Counted from the stretch's first letter, positions 44,736-55,605 are shown. The stretch is 64,000 bases of DNA from Cordylochernes scorpioides (GCA_030710605.1 CP092863.1:117659072-117723071), one strand, 5' to 3'. Notes: generated by a model not told the origin, from the sequence alone. A program made the numbers and translations.

Positions 44736-45139
44736 ATGTCCGAGAAAAAATATATAGCGATAGAATTGTTTAACCTTCATAAAGCGTTAGAGAACAAGGT
44801 AATCTCTTAGAACTAAAATTACAGAACATTTTCCTTCCATAGTTAATTTGTATAGTTATGTTGAATACTTTGATTTCCTTTTCCCTTCTCTTCTTTGTTT
44901 AGGTTTTTTTTTTTTTTCCTTTTCTCCATGAAAATGATGTATGGCGAGTCCTTACAGGACGGAAATGTCCCAATAAAGCTGCTGTTGTTGTAGGTTTATT
45001 AATATATAATTAAATATTATTATTATATATATATATTCAACTTGTGTGTGTTGAGAGAGGATTACCTCTTCGAAAGGGTCTAGAACAACAGCTGGTTCTC
45101 TAAGCCTTATTACCTATATGTATATAGGTAAATTTGGTA
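44736..45139. other. No gene; AT-rich, possible LINE 3' end near 44940-44990
   Basis: 'GGCGAGTCCTTACAGGACGGAAATGTCC' (two parts) followed by AATAAAGCTG and TTGTTG looks like a retroelement 3' UTR with tail. No frame upstream is convincing. Confidence 0.35.
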
Positions 45140-45540
45140 GTAACACATCGGTAACCCAGGTAACTCCTGGAGCGTATCCATAGATTACCAGCTACACGGG
45201 CTGTCCTGTGGTCTTGGTAGCCTTAGTGAACCACCAAGTGTTTCCAGGCATGTCTCGGTAGATTCAACAAGGCAGTGTCATTGAATGAGGACAGTCCAAG
45301 AAGGGTAGCCCTCTGGAATCGCTGTAGTTGGAATGCTGAGAAGCTGAGATATGTATGCATTAATATATAGGTAACACACCAAGGTAACTCCTGGAGCGTA
45401 TCCGTAGATCACCAAATACCCGGGCTGTCCTGTGGTCTTGGTAGCTTTAGTGAACCATTTCTTGGTATTTTCAACAGGACAATGTCATTGAATGAGGACA
45501 GTCCAAGAAGTGTAGCCATCTGGAATCGCTGTAGTTGAAA
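45140..45540. repeat. Two tandem ~200-bp repeat copies
   Basis: Segments from about 45152 and 45372 share AGGTAACTCCTGGAGCGTAT, GGGCTGTCCTGTGGTCTTGG, AATGAGGACAGTCCAAGAAG and TGGAATCGCTGTAGTTG. Fragments recur at 1780-1850, 13258-13300 and 49995-50080. Unclassified TE. Confidence 0.6.
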
Positions 45541-45672
45541 TACTTTTGTTCACACTTGGTTATCTCGTGTTGTCTTCAATAAAGGTCACTGTAATATCTT
45601 TCAGAGTTATTATCTGAATCCCGATATATATGCTAAAAGGTACAACTTCCTTAAGTTTTCTCTATGAATATA
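45541..45672 (-). mobile_element. 118-family MITE fragment
   Basis: One reverse unit: CACACTTGGTTATCTCGTG through ACTTCCTTAAGTTTTCTCTA. Confidence 0.7.
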
Positions 45673-46379
45673 CATTCGTAACGTTTATAAAATTTGCATC
45701 AATTTTAAGCAATAAATGACACTTGAATACTGTTGATGTTACTTCAAGTTGAAACCTGCGCATGAGCTCAAACACAAAGATATTCCGTGTCTCTTCTGGA
45801 GGTTTCATTGGAGGTTTGATTAGATTAGATCAAGTCGTATTTTATTTTACAAAGGTGGTCGCTCAAGGAGGTCGTCATTTATCAGACAGGTCGCTCTTGG
45901 GAGGGGTTTTATCATAACATCCATCCATTACCTTGAATCACGAGTGAGACGTTTTTTTTAGAATTTCCCCGCTGGCATTGTTCATTTAGAACGGCCAGTA
46001 GAGTTTAAAGAGGGACATGTGGTGCCGATTTATCCCTGGAGATATGCAAATTTCTTATAGATGCAGTGGTCTCTCATCAGACATTAAAAAAAAATATTTA
46101 TTAATCAACCTGGGGCGCGTTATTGTAATATTTGCGCCTATTACAGAGATAACAAACAAAACAACAAACAAATTAGAACTTAGAATTAAATATAATATAT
46201 ATAATATATTTACAAATTTATACATGTATTAATCGACAAAGTTAATCAAATTTATATAGATAAAGTGGTTGATGTAAGATAGATAAATCTATTAGATCAG
46301 GAAACAATCGATGTCTCACTTCTATAAAGTTCGGACAGTCTCATCAAACATTTCGTTGATAAGAAATTAGACTGAGGCA
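45673..46379. other. Retroelement relic; short repeat tail at 46100-46150
   Basis: 'GGCGCGTTATTGTAATATTT' and 'CCTATTACAGA' at 46115-46145 match 55845-55876, marking a shared repeat end. No gene. Confidence 0.4.
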
Positions 46380-46598
46380 TCACGAAAATTCTTCTTGAAC
46401 CACGTTGAAACGTGATTCTACACATTCAGCTAGAAAGTGTCCTGCAATTAGTAAAATGGTAATACTGGTGATGAAACTGTTCTTTGTATAGAAGTGGTAT
46501 CTGCTCTCATGAAAGTTCTTCCTGATTAGCCTAACTAGGTTGTCAAGATTCTCCAAAAGATACCCATAAAATTTGAACCTTTGAACTATAAGCTTCAC
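46380..46598 (-). CDS. Unrecognised 72-codon frame
   Basis: Codes ..GYLLENLDNLVRLIRKNFHE.. then a hydrophobic stretch (SITILLIAGHFL). It could be an exon or retroelement remnant; length alone is not significant. Confidence 0.2.
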   Translation of the reverse strand: MKLIVQRFKFYGYLLENLDNLVRLIRKNFHESRYHFYTKNSFITSITILLIAGHFLAECVESRFNVVQEEFS

Positions 46599-46885
46599 GT
46601 TCAGTTAGAATGATCCATCGAGTCCGGTTTGTTTGGTTTAAAGTCTGGCATGACAAAAATATGATACCGATTTTTTCTTCCTTCTAGAGACATACATATC
46701 CTTCTTGTAGATCTAGCGGTCGTTGATGGGAGATTTTGGTCGATTTTGCTGTAATCAGGACACTTCTTGGTCGGGAATAGAGAAGTTTAATGATAGAGTA
46801 TGATAATGTATTTTATATCAAAAACTGTTTTTTTTAAGGCATCCCATCTTTATAACACGTATAGATAACACTTGAGATATGATTA

Positions 46886-47160
46886 TCTAGGAAAGCCCGC
46901 CATACCAGACGTCACCAACTACCGAACACGACGGTGGCCGTCTAGGAAAGCCCGCCATACCAGACGTCACCAACTACCGAACACGACGGTGGCCGTCTAG
47001 GAAAGCCCGCCATACCAGACGTCACCAACTACCGAACACGACGGTGGCCGTCTAGGAAAGCCCGCCATACCAGACGTCACCAACTACCGAACACGACGGT
47101 GGCCGTCTAGGAAAGCCCGCCATACCAGACGTCACCAACTACCGAACATGACGGCGGATG
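46886..47160. repeat. 55-bp minisatellite, 5 units
   Basis: TCTAGGAAAGCCCGCCATAC starts at 46886, 46941, 46996, 47051 and 47106. The second half, CACCAACTACCGAACACGAC, is shared with the adjoining 54-bp array, so both derive from one ancestor. Confidence 0.95.
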
Positions 47161-47184
47161 CCTGTAGATGCTACCTGCCTGACC

Positions 47185-48490
47185 AGGCTCCACTAACTCC
47201 CGAACACGACGGTGGTGGCCTGTAGACGCAAGCGCCACCAACTACCAAACACGACGGTGGCCGCCTGTAGACGCTGCCCCAGCAGGCGCCACCAACTCCC
47301 GAACACGACGGTGGTGGCCTGTAGACGCTGCCCCAGCAGGCGCCACCAACTACCGAACACGACGGTGGCCGCCTGTAGACGCTGCCCCAGCAGGCGCCAC
47401 CAACTACCGAACACGACGGTGGCCGCCTGTAGACGCTGCCCCAGCAGGCGCCACCAACTACGGAACACGACGGTGGCCGCCTGTAGACGCTGCCCCAGCA
47501 GGCGCCACCAACTACGGAACACGACGGTGGCCGCCTGTAGACGCTGCCCCAGCAGGCGCCACCAACTACCGAACACGACGGTGGCCGCCTGTAGACGCTG
47601 CCCCAGCAGGCGCCACCAACTACCGAACACGACGGTGGCCGCCTGTAGACGCTGCCCCAGCAGGCGCCACCAACTACCGAACACGACGGTGGCCGCCTGT
47701 AGACGCTGCCCCAGCAGGCGCCAACCAACTCCCGAACACGACGGTGGCCGCCTGTAGACGCTGCCCCAGCAGGCGCCACCAACTACGGAACACGACGGTG
47801 GCCGCCTGTAGACGCTGCCCCAGCAGGCGCCACCAACTACGGAACACGACGGTGGCCGCCTGTAGACGCTGCCCCAGCAGGCGCCACCAACTACGGAACA
47901 CGACGGTGGCCGCCTGTAGACGCTGCCCCAGCAGGCGCCACCAACTACCGAACACGACGGTGGCCGCCTGTAGACGCTGCCCCAGCAGGCGCCACCAACT
48001 ACCGAACACGACGGTGGCCGCCTGTAGACGCTGCCCCAGCAGGCGCCACCAACTACCGAACACGACGGTGGCCGCCTGTAGACGCTGCCCCAGCAGGCGC
48101 CACCAACTACCGAACACGACGGTGGCCGCCTGTAGACGCTGCCCCAGCAGGCGCCACCAACTCCCGAACACGACGGTGGCCGCCTGTAGACGCTGCCCCA
48201 GCAGGCGCCACCAACTACGGAACACGACGGTGGCCGCCTGTAGACGCTGCCCCAGCAGGCGCCACCAACTACCGAACACGACGGTGGCCGCCTGTAGACG
48301 CTGCCCCAGCAGGCGCCACCAACTACGGAACACGACGGTGGCCGCCTGTAGACGCTGCCCCAGCAGGCGCCACCAACTACCGAACACGACGGTGGCCGCC
48401 TGTAGACGCTGCCCCAGCAGGCGCCACCAACTACCGAACACGACGGTGGCCGCCTGTAGACGCTGCCCCAGCAGGCGCCACCAACTACCA
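47185..48490. repeat. GC-rich 54-bp minisatellite, ~24 units with strong hairpin
   Basis: Unit CGCCACCAACTACCGAACAC GACGGTGGCCGCCTGTAGAC GCTGCCCCAGCAGG. Because 54 is divisible by three and the unit lacks stops, several frames on both strands are open for hundreds of codons; I do not treat these as genes. Each unit contains GGTGGC-C-GCCTG and CAGGC-GCCACC, able to form an 11-bp hairpin with one bulge. Variant sites CTACC/CTACG/CTCCC are distributed unevenly along the array. Confidence 0.95.
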
Positions 48491-48990
48491 AATGAAACTC
48501 GACAACGTCTGGAAACGCCAGTCCCTAACCAGAAGTGGTCAAATATGACCAGACCTGTAAGTATCCATTTTCACCAAGACACTAACAAATATCAGTGGCG
48601 AGGGAAAGGTTCAAGGTTTTTAATTTACCAAAATCAACATGCTAACTCTTTAGTTGTAATTTGTTATATATCCTTTCTATATTTGATTTGTTTATTAACG
48701 TTATTATTAAAAGTATAAAATAGTGAGGCGTAGAGTTTCTTGCAAGGTTTTTTATTTGGCCGAGCTTTCATTTTCACTCCTGTATATAAACAGAAATTCT
48801 CGAAAGCTCGGCTAAATAAGAAAAACTTACAAGAAACCATTCACCTCACGATTTTTTAAATAATATACTAACCCAGATGATTATAAACTTAGGATTAAGT
48901 CAAGGTTTTTTTTAATATTCCAATTATCCCCTTATTGTTAGAGAATATCTGCGATTCTTCCTAGATAACTATTTTTGCGATGTAATCTGT
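48491..48990. other. No gene; inverted repeat with GAAAGCTC at 48725-48850
   Basis: The inverted arms TTTATTTGGCCGAGCTTTC and GAAAGCTCGGCTAAATAA resemble AGCT-type PLE ends, but a CTGANGA box is not recognisable. Confidence 0.45.
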
Positions 48991-49200
48991 TGGCAGGATG
49001 AGGGCCCGCCTTGGAGACGCGGCTCCACACCAGAACCCACCCACAATGAGGAAAGGGGCGGGGCCAACCAGGGTCCGCCCCCACGGCAAGAAGAGGCGGG
49101 GCCGCCACCCCCACCTCCCATAAACATGACTCTACCTACTGGCTCGAAACGAGATGCGACTGACAAAGAAATTGTTGTTTATATCAATAAAATATTTACG
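48990..49200 (+). mobile_element. GC-rich retroelement 3' end
   Basis: CG-rich segment with GGGGCGGGGC and GAGGCGGGGCC blocks, then CGACTGACAAAGAAATTG and ATCAATAAAATAT, an AATAAA followed by an A/T tail. Probably the 3' end of a LINE or SINE; GC boxes as a promoter are an alternative. Confidence 0.35.
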
Positions 49201-49305
49201 GTATCTTCTCTTATTTTCTTTGTTACCTTCTCTTACATAGATAATCCCATAATTGAAGGTTGGATTTTGATTCGAGTTGTGGATTCCTTTTTGATGAATT
49301 TACAC

Positions 49306-49488
49306 TCAACAAATGGACATGAAAAAAAACTTAAGGAAGTTGTACCTTTCAGCATGTATATTGGGATTGAGACAATAACTCTGAAAGATATTACAGTGAA
49401 CTTTATTGAAGACACACGAGATAACTTAGTGTGAACATCCACTGTCTCCAAAATATGAAACTTCCTTAAGTTTTGTCCATGTGTGTAT
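49306..49488. mobile_element. 118-family MITE, single unit
   Basis: Degenerate left terminus ACACTCAACAAATGGACATG, one unit, and right terminus CTTAAGTTTTGTCCATGTGT. Confidence 0.7.
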
Positions 49489-49753
49489 AACTTGAATCGA
49501 TAAAGACAAGCTTTAAGACATTGGATGTATTTGAAGGATACCTATGGCCAATTTTGCTTTTGAAAAGCTAAATCAATAAAGTTGACTAGGACAACCCTAA
49601 AAGAAAAACCGAACCATCTGAGATGTGACTTTATAGATTAATGGTGGAAATATTTCTGTGAAAAAATATTCACCAACATCGAGTTATTTACAAGGAATGC
49701 GAACAAACCAATTATCGAGAGAAAATGTTGTTTCTTATCCCCTTGGGTAAAAA

Positions 49754-49951
49754 TTACACCAATTCCATGAGTCCATGCTTCTCGAGCTGTTTGATGATAA
49801 GCAGCAGCCTCTCCCAAAGATCCTGTTTAGTACATTTAATGCAACACAAATTGTGTTCTGGAACTGCAGGCGCCAAGCTACATTTTGGGCAGGTGGGGTA
49901 GATTGTATTGTTATTGAATATAATAGTCATGTGGTGATAAATGACAACCAC
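49754..49951 (-). pseudogene. C-terminal zinc tail of a non-LTR reverse transcriptase ORF
   Basis: The minus frame ends CPKCSLAPAVPEHNLCC.. then TKQDLWERLLL.. and GLMELV-stop. CX2CX8HX3C followed by a TK(Q/E)DL helix and a GLM(D/E)LV-type terminus is a pattern I associate with arthropod LINE ORF2 C-termini. Only the tail is present. Confidence 0.55.
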
Positions 49952-50218
49952 AATACCAGATATTAAAATTACTATATAACATATGAAAATAGAAGGTAAG
50001 ACTCCTGGAAGACAGAAAGCTACATGGATGAGATATCAGAGAATCACTGTAGTTACCAATTGCACGGGTCCTATATCTCTATTTCTCCTTAAAATAATTT
50101 TCGATTTTTCATTCAAAATAACATTCGCGGTATAATTGCAATTTTCGTTCTATAATCATATGCCGCATTATATTGTAATATAAATTAATTTATGTAATAT
50201 TTACGAACGCAAAAATAT

Positions 50219-50294
50219 GTCCAGGGTAGCCTAGTGGACATGGCATCTGCCCCGGTACGCGGAACACTGTGGGTTCGATTCCCATCCCTGGACA
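50219..50294 (+). repeat. tRNA-like SINE head or tRNA pseudogene
   Basis: A 76-nt segment with an 8-bp acceptor-like stem GTCCAGGG/CCCTGGAC, D stem GCC/GGC with GG in the loop, and T arm (TGGG-TTCGATT-CCCA). A-box TAGCCTAGTGG and B-box GGTTCGATTCC are good; CTTTTATTTTT follows. The anticodon arm (TCTGC/GCGGA) has an 8-nt loop lacking U33, so a functional tRNA is unlikely. Direct repeats of about 50 bp (from 50085 and 50370) flank it. Confidence 0.55.
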
Positions 50295-50614
50295 CTTTTA
50301 TTTTTCCATTTATCTTTACTCTTCACAATTAATCTCATATCATACTTCATCCCTAAGGTTAGAAATAATCGCTATTTCTCTTTAAAATAATTTTCGATTT
50401 TTAGTTCAAAAGAAACATTTGCGGTAGTATAAATCTTCTTTCATGAATCTAAAGCAATGTAACCAGTTATTCTAAATGGAGATATTGTTTCGTTTTTGTT
50501 AGTTTATTCGGTTAGTTTGGCGCTTTGACACATTTCTAGAGAATTGAGTTTGTGATAATCATTGTAAAAAGAAACAATATTTCGAAATATTTTATAATGA
50601 TTTCAGTTTAGAAT

Positions 50615-50800
50615 TCAATTTCAGCATGTATATCGGGATTATAACTCTGAAATATATTACAGTGACCTTTATTGAAGACACATGAGATAACCAAGTGTGA
50701 ACAGCCTCTGTCTCCTTAAAAAAAAAAAAATAAAAAAAAATAGACGACCGGCGATATCAAAGACTTTCCATTTCCTTAAGTTTTTATCCATGAGAGTGTA
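50615..50800. mobile_element. 118-family MITE relic
   Basis: TCAGCATGTATATCGGGATT, ..ATTACAGTGACC.., GACGACCGGCG, and CCTTAAGTTTTTATCCATGA. Confidence 0.65.
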
Positions 50801-50924
50801 TATATACAGATATAAATAGGAGGGATAGAATCCTATTAAGTAGCGTAAGATTGGTATCAAGGTTGATTGCATTCAAAAAACAAAATATTTGTTTACCACC
50901 CCAGTACAGAACGTATTGTATATA

Positions 50925-51235
50925 AGAGGATCGGTGGAAGGATGGTCTAAACCATTGGTTTTCGACCGCTACTACCCGGGTTCGATTCCCGCATTCCGGG
51001 CACTTTTTTGCTGAGTGAAAATAAATAAAGAAAATGCTCCAATGGTCCCCGATTCTTGCAAAAGTCCAACCCCACCAGCGAGTGCAAGTAACCAAACGGG
51101 GCTCTGGCATATTTGTAAGTGTAAAGTCGAACTGCTTTTCCCGTGTGTAGACATGTGATGCACTTACAGTAAAAGCAGTCGCCTACTTCTACCCACCATG
51201 ATTATCGTGGCCTATTACAATAGAAGGAATCGCCT
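50925..51235 (+). repeat. tRNA-derived SINE, near full length
   Basis: Head: GGATCGGTGGAAGGATGGTC, GACCGCTACTACCCGGG and B-box GGGTTCGATTCCC. Body: GATTCTTGC, GCGAGTGCAAGTAACC, AAAGTCGAACTGC and GTGTAGACATG. Tail: AAAAGCAGTCGCC, TACTTCTACCCACCATGATT and GGCCTATTAC. Confidence 0.75.
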
Positions 51236-51289
51236 GACATCATTCGAAGAATAAACAAAAGTTAACGGCGACGTGTTTCTTTTATTACA

Positions 51290-51350
51290 GCTGTAAATTC
51301 GGCAAGCTTTCGGACTTTGAGGTCCTTCGACAGGCAACTTTTCAAGAAAC
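51290..51350 (-). mobile_element. PLE terminal motif, hammerhead-like
   Basis: Minus strand: TTGCCTGTCGAAGGACC, loop, GTCCGAAAGCTTGCC. It lies about 210 bp downstream of the PLE endonuclease frame on the same strand, linking these motifs to a PLE. The core CTGTCGA departs from CTGANGA. Confidence 0.5.
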
Positions 51351-51565
51351 TGAAAGATAATGTTTATATACAGGTAAATATTTACATATTAAGAACTTTT
51401 CTAAGCGAATTTTTGAATTTTTTACAATTTTTTTTCCCTCTTTATATATGTAAACAAATTTTGTTCTAAGAAAAGGATGACTACCTTAGGATGCTAGGAA
51501 AAGGCAAAAAACCATCTGAAACCCCTCAGGCAAAAAGTGCGAGAAACCTGGGAGGTCTGATTCTT

Positions 51566-52018
51566 TCAAGGTGAGGGAGCAGATTGGGTATTATTGTTAT
51601 TTAATATGTGTAGGTATTGTGGAGGAAGGTCAATTTTTCTGTTTAAACTGTTAAGTTGGATGGATGTAATTGCTTCCAATATGAGGCGCTGCTGTTTGTT
51701 TTTTATTCCCGTATGATGTGCAGTAGTTTGGGTTAAGTTGAAAGTGTGGCCTGTACTATTGATATGTGAGTATATTAGGGACCTGGTGTCTTTATTGTTG
51801 ATGCATCTTTGGTGCTCTGTTAGGCGGATGGAGATGGAGCGGCCGGTTTCTCCTACGTATGTGGCACTGCAGTTGTTGCATCTTACAGAATATATGGAGC
51901 CGATTTGAAGGAGTGGATCGGGAGGGGAGCTTTTACTAATGGAGTTTCTAAGTCTATGGCCTATGTTAGGAGGGTTTTTGAAGTAAACTGATATTCCGTG
52001 TTTTCTAAGGGTTTTGGC
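51566..52018 (-). pseudogene. Penelope-like element C-terminus: GIY-YIG endonuclease
   Basis: Minus frame with the GIY-YIG core written as SIYSVRCNNCSATYVGETGR, followed by S-I-RL-EH (helix with the catalytic Arg), and ..RLILEAITSIQL (the conserved Glu region). In PLEs this domain follows the reverse transcriptase and nicks the target. The upstream residues KAKTLRKHGISVYFKNPPNI match the RT-EN linker type. The open frame extends to 52240 but that part is unrelated LINE/SINE sequence. The RT is absent, so it is truncated. Confidence 0.8.
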
Positions 52019-52109
52019 TTTTATCATGGCCTGTACCACGTGTACTAGGGATAAGCGAAAAAAAAAACGTATTGTATCACAACACCAATTCAATCGAGCC
52101 AAATTTCTC

Positions 52110-52364
52110 CACTGGCGTCGATCATGGAAGAAGAAGAGACGTGGGATAGACAAGATGGCCGTGGAACCAGGATTTAGCAGCAAGGATGTCAAGGACTCCC
52201 GGTGGTTGGATGTAGGTTGAATGTTTCTAACCCTCGTCATCTTGGCAAGCCGCCTTTCTCCATTTTAAATTTATTTCTCTCTCCATTTTAAACTGTTACA
52301 CCGCAACTTCAATTTTAAAATCCTTTATTTTTGTTCCATTTCTGTTTTATCTCTTTCACAGTTA
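52110..52364 (+). mobile_element. Unclassified retroelement 3' end
   Basis: 'AAGATGGCCGTGGAACCAGG' to 'GGTTGGATGTAGGTTGAATG', then a T-rich UTR-like stretch up to the next SINE. No complete frame. Confidence 0.35.
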
Positions 52365-52675
52365 CAGTAGGGGGGTCTGTGGAAGGATGGTCTAAACCTT
52401 TGGTTTTCGACCGCTACGACCCGGGTTCGATTCCCGCATTGGGAACTTTTTTCTGATTTAAAAAAAAATGCTCCGATGGCCCGCGATTCTTGCAAAAGTC
52501 CAATCCCGCCAGCGAGTGCAAGTAACCAAAACGGGGGCTCTGGCACATTTTGTAAGTGCAAAGTCGAACTACTTTTCACATGTGTAGATATGTGGTGCAC
52601 TTACAGTAAAAAGCAGTCGCGTACTTCTACCCACCATGATTATCATGGCCTGTACCACGTGTACTAGGATAAGCA
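52365..52675 (+). repeat. tRNA-derived SINE, near full length
   Basis: Same order as 50925-51235: GGTCTGTGGAAGGATGG-like head, B-box GGGTTCGATTCCC, body, and a tail ending CCATGATTATCATGGCC and TGTACCACGTGTACTAGG. The minus-strand tail at 52020-52050 shows an adjacent further copy. Confidence 0.75.
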
Positions 52676-52689
52676 AAAAAAAAAAACAG

Positions 52690-52815
52690 TTACAGTTGTG
52701 CAAAGTCGAACTGTTTTTCACATGTGTAGACATACACTCACAGTAAAAAGCAATCGCCAACTTCTACCAACCATAAATATTATGGTCTGAACCACGGGTA
52801 CTAGGGATAATAATA
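52690..52815 (+). repeat. SINE 3' fragment
   Basis: Only AAAGTCGAACTG.., AGCAATCGCCAACTTCTACC and GGTACTAGGGATAA remain. Confidence 0.6.
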
Positions 52816-53600
52816 ATTTAAAAAACAGTTACGCAAACAGCACACTAGTAGAGACAAGTGCATACAAGAAGTAAGACCAAATAAATTAATAGTGTGGGAT
52901 GTTTTGGTGACAAAGCTGTGTTTGACTTTAGTGTTTACCATGTGAGAAGAAAGAAGATCGCTACTTTTTTAAAAAATAAGACACTTCAAAGTGTCAATTT
53001 TAAAAGAAATATGAATGCCGGCCAGAGGCAGCCTCTATCTTTACGAAGACCCCTACTATTCAGAACACTGGCCCAGTACCAACCAAGGAGGTAGCAGAGA
53101 TGAAGCAGCTTGGACTCACTAGGAGAGAGAGTGTGTGATCCTTAATTTCAAGATCTAAAAAAGAGAGAAAGATAAGAAACGCCGCGGTAACAGGATGATA
53201 AGAGCCATCAAAATTAGCCGATATCAATAAAAAGTATCCCGATCCATTCTGGAAGATACAAAAGAATGAAGAAAGTCCTTTAAAAATAAGAAATACACAT
53301 CGCAAGAATAGGTTCTATTTCTCGACGTTTCGACAAACCTATTCTGTACTTGTCAGGAAAAAAAATAAAACATTTAGCGTTATAAATATTGCCACGTGGA
53401 AAATTAGGAGATACAAACTTCGGGATTACACAGAAATTTATTTAAGACAAGAAACAACTGTGAATGATAAACAAAAGATAAGTAATGAGGGAAGTTTACA
53501 GAGTAGCAAAATATAAATATAAGAAATGATACTGTTAATAAAATAATTCGTTACATAGCTCCTTCCGTACGAGAGCTGTGACCCACAGCTAGCAATTATT
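52816..53600. other. TE relics; hammerhead-like at 53305-53345
   Basis: 53305-53345 on minus reads CTGACAAGTACAG .. TTTGTCGAAACGTCG, with CTGACAA for CTGANGA. 53390-53570 is related, inverted, to 1960-2110 (CCACGTGG, TAAACAAAAGATAAG..). No gene. Confidence 0.4.
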
Positions 53601-53959
53601 GTAGTTACTGACATGGATCTGACGTGCTTCTACCAAGGATTCCATCGAAGTCTTGGAACTTTGTCCCTAGTACCTTTGCGTCCTTTTTATTGCAGCGTGA
53701 AGAGCGGCTTTGTGGTCGTATCGTTTATAGGGACATCGTCATCTTGGAGGGAATTCTTGGCTTTGGAATCCTGGTGTCGGTCTCCTGTGGAAGGGCACTA
53801 TAATGCTCGGAAGCTCGAAAATTAATAAAAACTTTAAAGATAGCTTTCGCCTTATGATTTCGCGATTTTTATAGATTTTATTAGGTATTATATAACCTAA
53901 AACGTTATATCGTATAAAGGTGTTCATTAATTATTAAAAATAATTTTCACTAACTAACA

Positions 53960-54187
53960 CACACTAATATTATTCTTGTCGAATTCCTCAACACTCTGTC
54001 ATCGAGCATGCTGGGGACATGGATTCCATAATCCGCAACGGCCTGTCCGAACTCAAGGTGGCTTTAAGCTCCTGATGAAATCCAGACGTCCCTCCGTCTG
54101 TTGTATATATTTCTCCCTATTTTAAAAATGGCTGTAAACCTTCTCCCTACTGTTGACTGGATGTTAATAAACTATTTTTATTGTCAA
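53960..54187 (+). mobile_element. LINE 3' end with C-terminal codons
   Basis: The frame ends ..MDSIIRNGLSELKVALSS at TGA 54073-54075, then a 3' UTR and AATAAACTATTTTTATTGTC. The 'LK/FK-ALSS' ending is shared with the family at 27012-27266 and 60600-60895. Confidence 0.55.
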
Positions 54188-54554
54188 ATTGGCATACGAA
54201 GAGTGGGGGGGAAGAATTGTGACTTGGGCAAACCCAGAAGTAAACAAATAAACGATAAGACCAGGGTGTAGAGGTACATGTCATTCACAGGATTGATCTG
54301 TTCGTGAGACACCAGCGGTAATGATGATAATTGTGATGAAACAAAGCCTTCGTCCCCGGGACCACTTTTTTCTCCCCGTCAATGGTCCAGACTGGTTGGT
54401 CGAGTTGTGGATATGGAACAACAGCTCGGATGTGATATCTGGGATTCCGTGACACGATATAAGGAAGTACTTCTCTAACTTACAGGATAATTACATTTTC
54501 CGCAATATTTTTCTAATATACAAATATATTATATATGGAAATTTTGCCAGAAAG

Positions 54555-55605
54555 AGGAACCTTAACTGTATATGTGTTGGGTACAAAGACAATTCCATCC
54601 TTGTCAAGGGGAGTGCTAACTGTATATGTGTTGGGTCCGAAGACCATTCTATCCTTGTCAAGGGGAGTGCTAACTGTATAATTGTTGGGTCCGAATACCA
54701 TTCCATCCTTGTCAAGGGGAGTGCTAACTGTATATGTGTTGGGTACAAAGACCATTCCATCCTTGTCAAGGGGAGTGCTAACTGTATATGTGTTAGGTAC
54801 AAAGACAATTCCATCCTTGTCAAGGGGAGTGCTAACTGTATATGTGTTGGGTCCGAAGACCATTCTATCCTTGTCAAGGGGAGTGCTAACTGTATAATTG
54901 TTGGGTCCGAATACCATTCCATCCTTGTCAAGGGGAGTGCTAACTGTATATGTGTTAGGTACAAAGACCATTCCATCCTTGTCAAGGGGAGTGCTAACTG
55001 TATATGTGTTGGGTACAAAGACCATTCCATCCTTGTCAAGGGGAGTGCTAACTGTATATGTGTTAGGTACAAAGACAATTCCATCCTTGTCAAGGAGAGC
55101 GCTAACTGTATACGTGTTGGGTCCGAATACCATTCCATCCTTGTCAAGGGGAGTGCTAACTGTATATGTGTTGGATCCGAAGACCATTCCATCCTTGTCA
55201 AGGGGAGTGCTAACTGTATATGTGTTGGGTCCGAAGACCATTCCATCCTTGTCAAGGGGAGTGCTAACTGTATATGTGTTGGGTCCGAAGACCATTCCAT
55301 CCTTGTCAAGGGGAGTGCTAACTGTATATGTGTTGGCTCCGAAGACCATTCCATCCTTGTCAAGGGGAGTGCTAACTGTATATGTGTTGGGTCCGAAGAC
55401 CATTCCATCCTTGTCAAGGGGAGTGCTAACTGTATATGTGTTGGGTCCGAAGACCATTCCATCCTTGTCAAGGGGAGTGCTAACTGTATATGTGTTGGGT
55501 CCGAAGACCATTCCATCCTTGTCAAGGGGAGTGCTAACTGTATATGTGTTAGGTACAAAGACCATTCCATCCTTGTCAAGGGGAGTGCTAACTGTATATG
55601 TGTAG
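54555..55605. repeat. 54-bp minisatellite, ~19 units, with higher-order structure
   Basis: Unit GTGCTAACTGTATATGTGTT GGGTCCGAAGACCATTCCAT CCTTGTCAAGGGGA. A variant word TATAATTGTTGGG recurs at 54678 and 54894, 216 bp (four units) apart, within a repeated block. Minus-strand frames are open for about 370 codons, one giving an 18-residue repeat (TYTVSTPLDKDGMVFGPN); two other long frames are equally open. A protein is possible but not supported beyond openness. Confidence 0.9.

Noticed and set aside
47171..48718. Open frames of 181-432 codons on both strands over the GC-rich array
   Set aside because: A stop-free 54-bp unit (a multiple of three) is automatically open for long distances; several overlapping frames are equally open and there is no start, signal or unique domain.
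48990..49140. CpG-island promoter
   Set aside because: GC boxes are present, but the segment leads straight into AATAAA and a tail, which fits a retroelement 3' end better than a promoter.
50219..50294. Functional tRNA gene
   Set aside because: Despite good A and B boxes and an acceptor-like stem, the anticodon loop has eight bases and no U33, and related copies are embedded in inverted-repeat elements.
51566..52240. Single 224-residue protein
   Set aside because: Only roughly the C-terminal 150 residues match PLE GIY-YIG sequence. The N-terminal part crosses the tail of a SINE and other repeat DNA and is a fortuitous extension.
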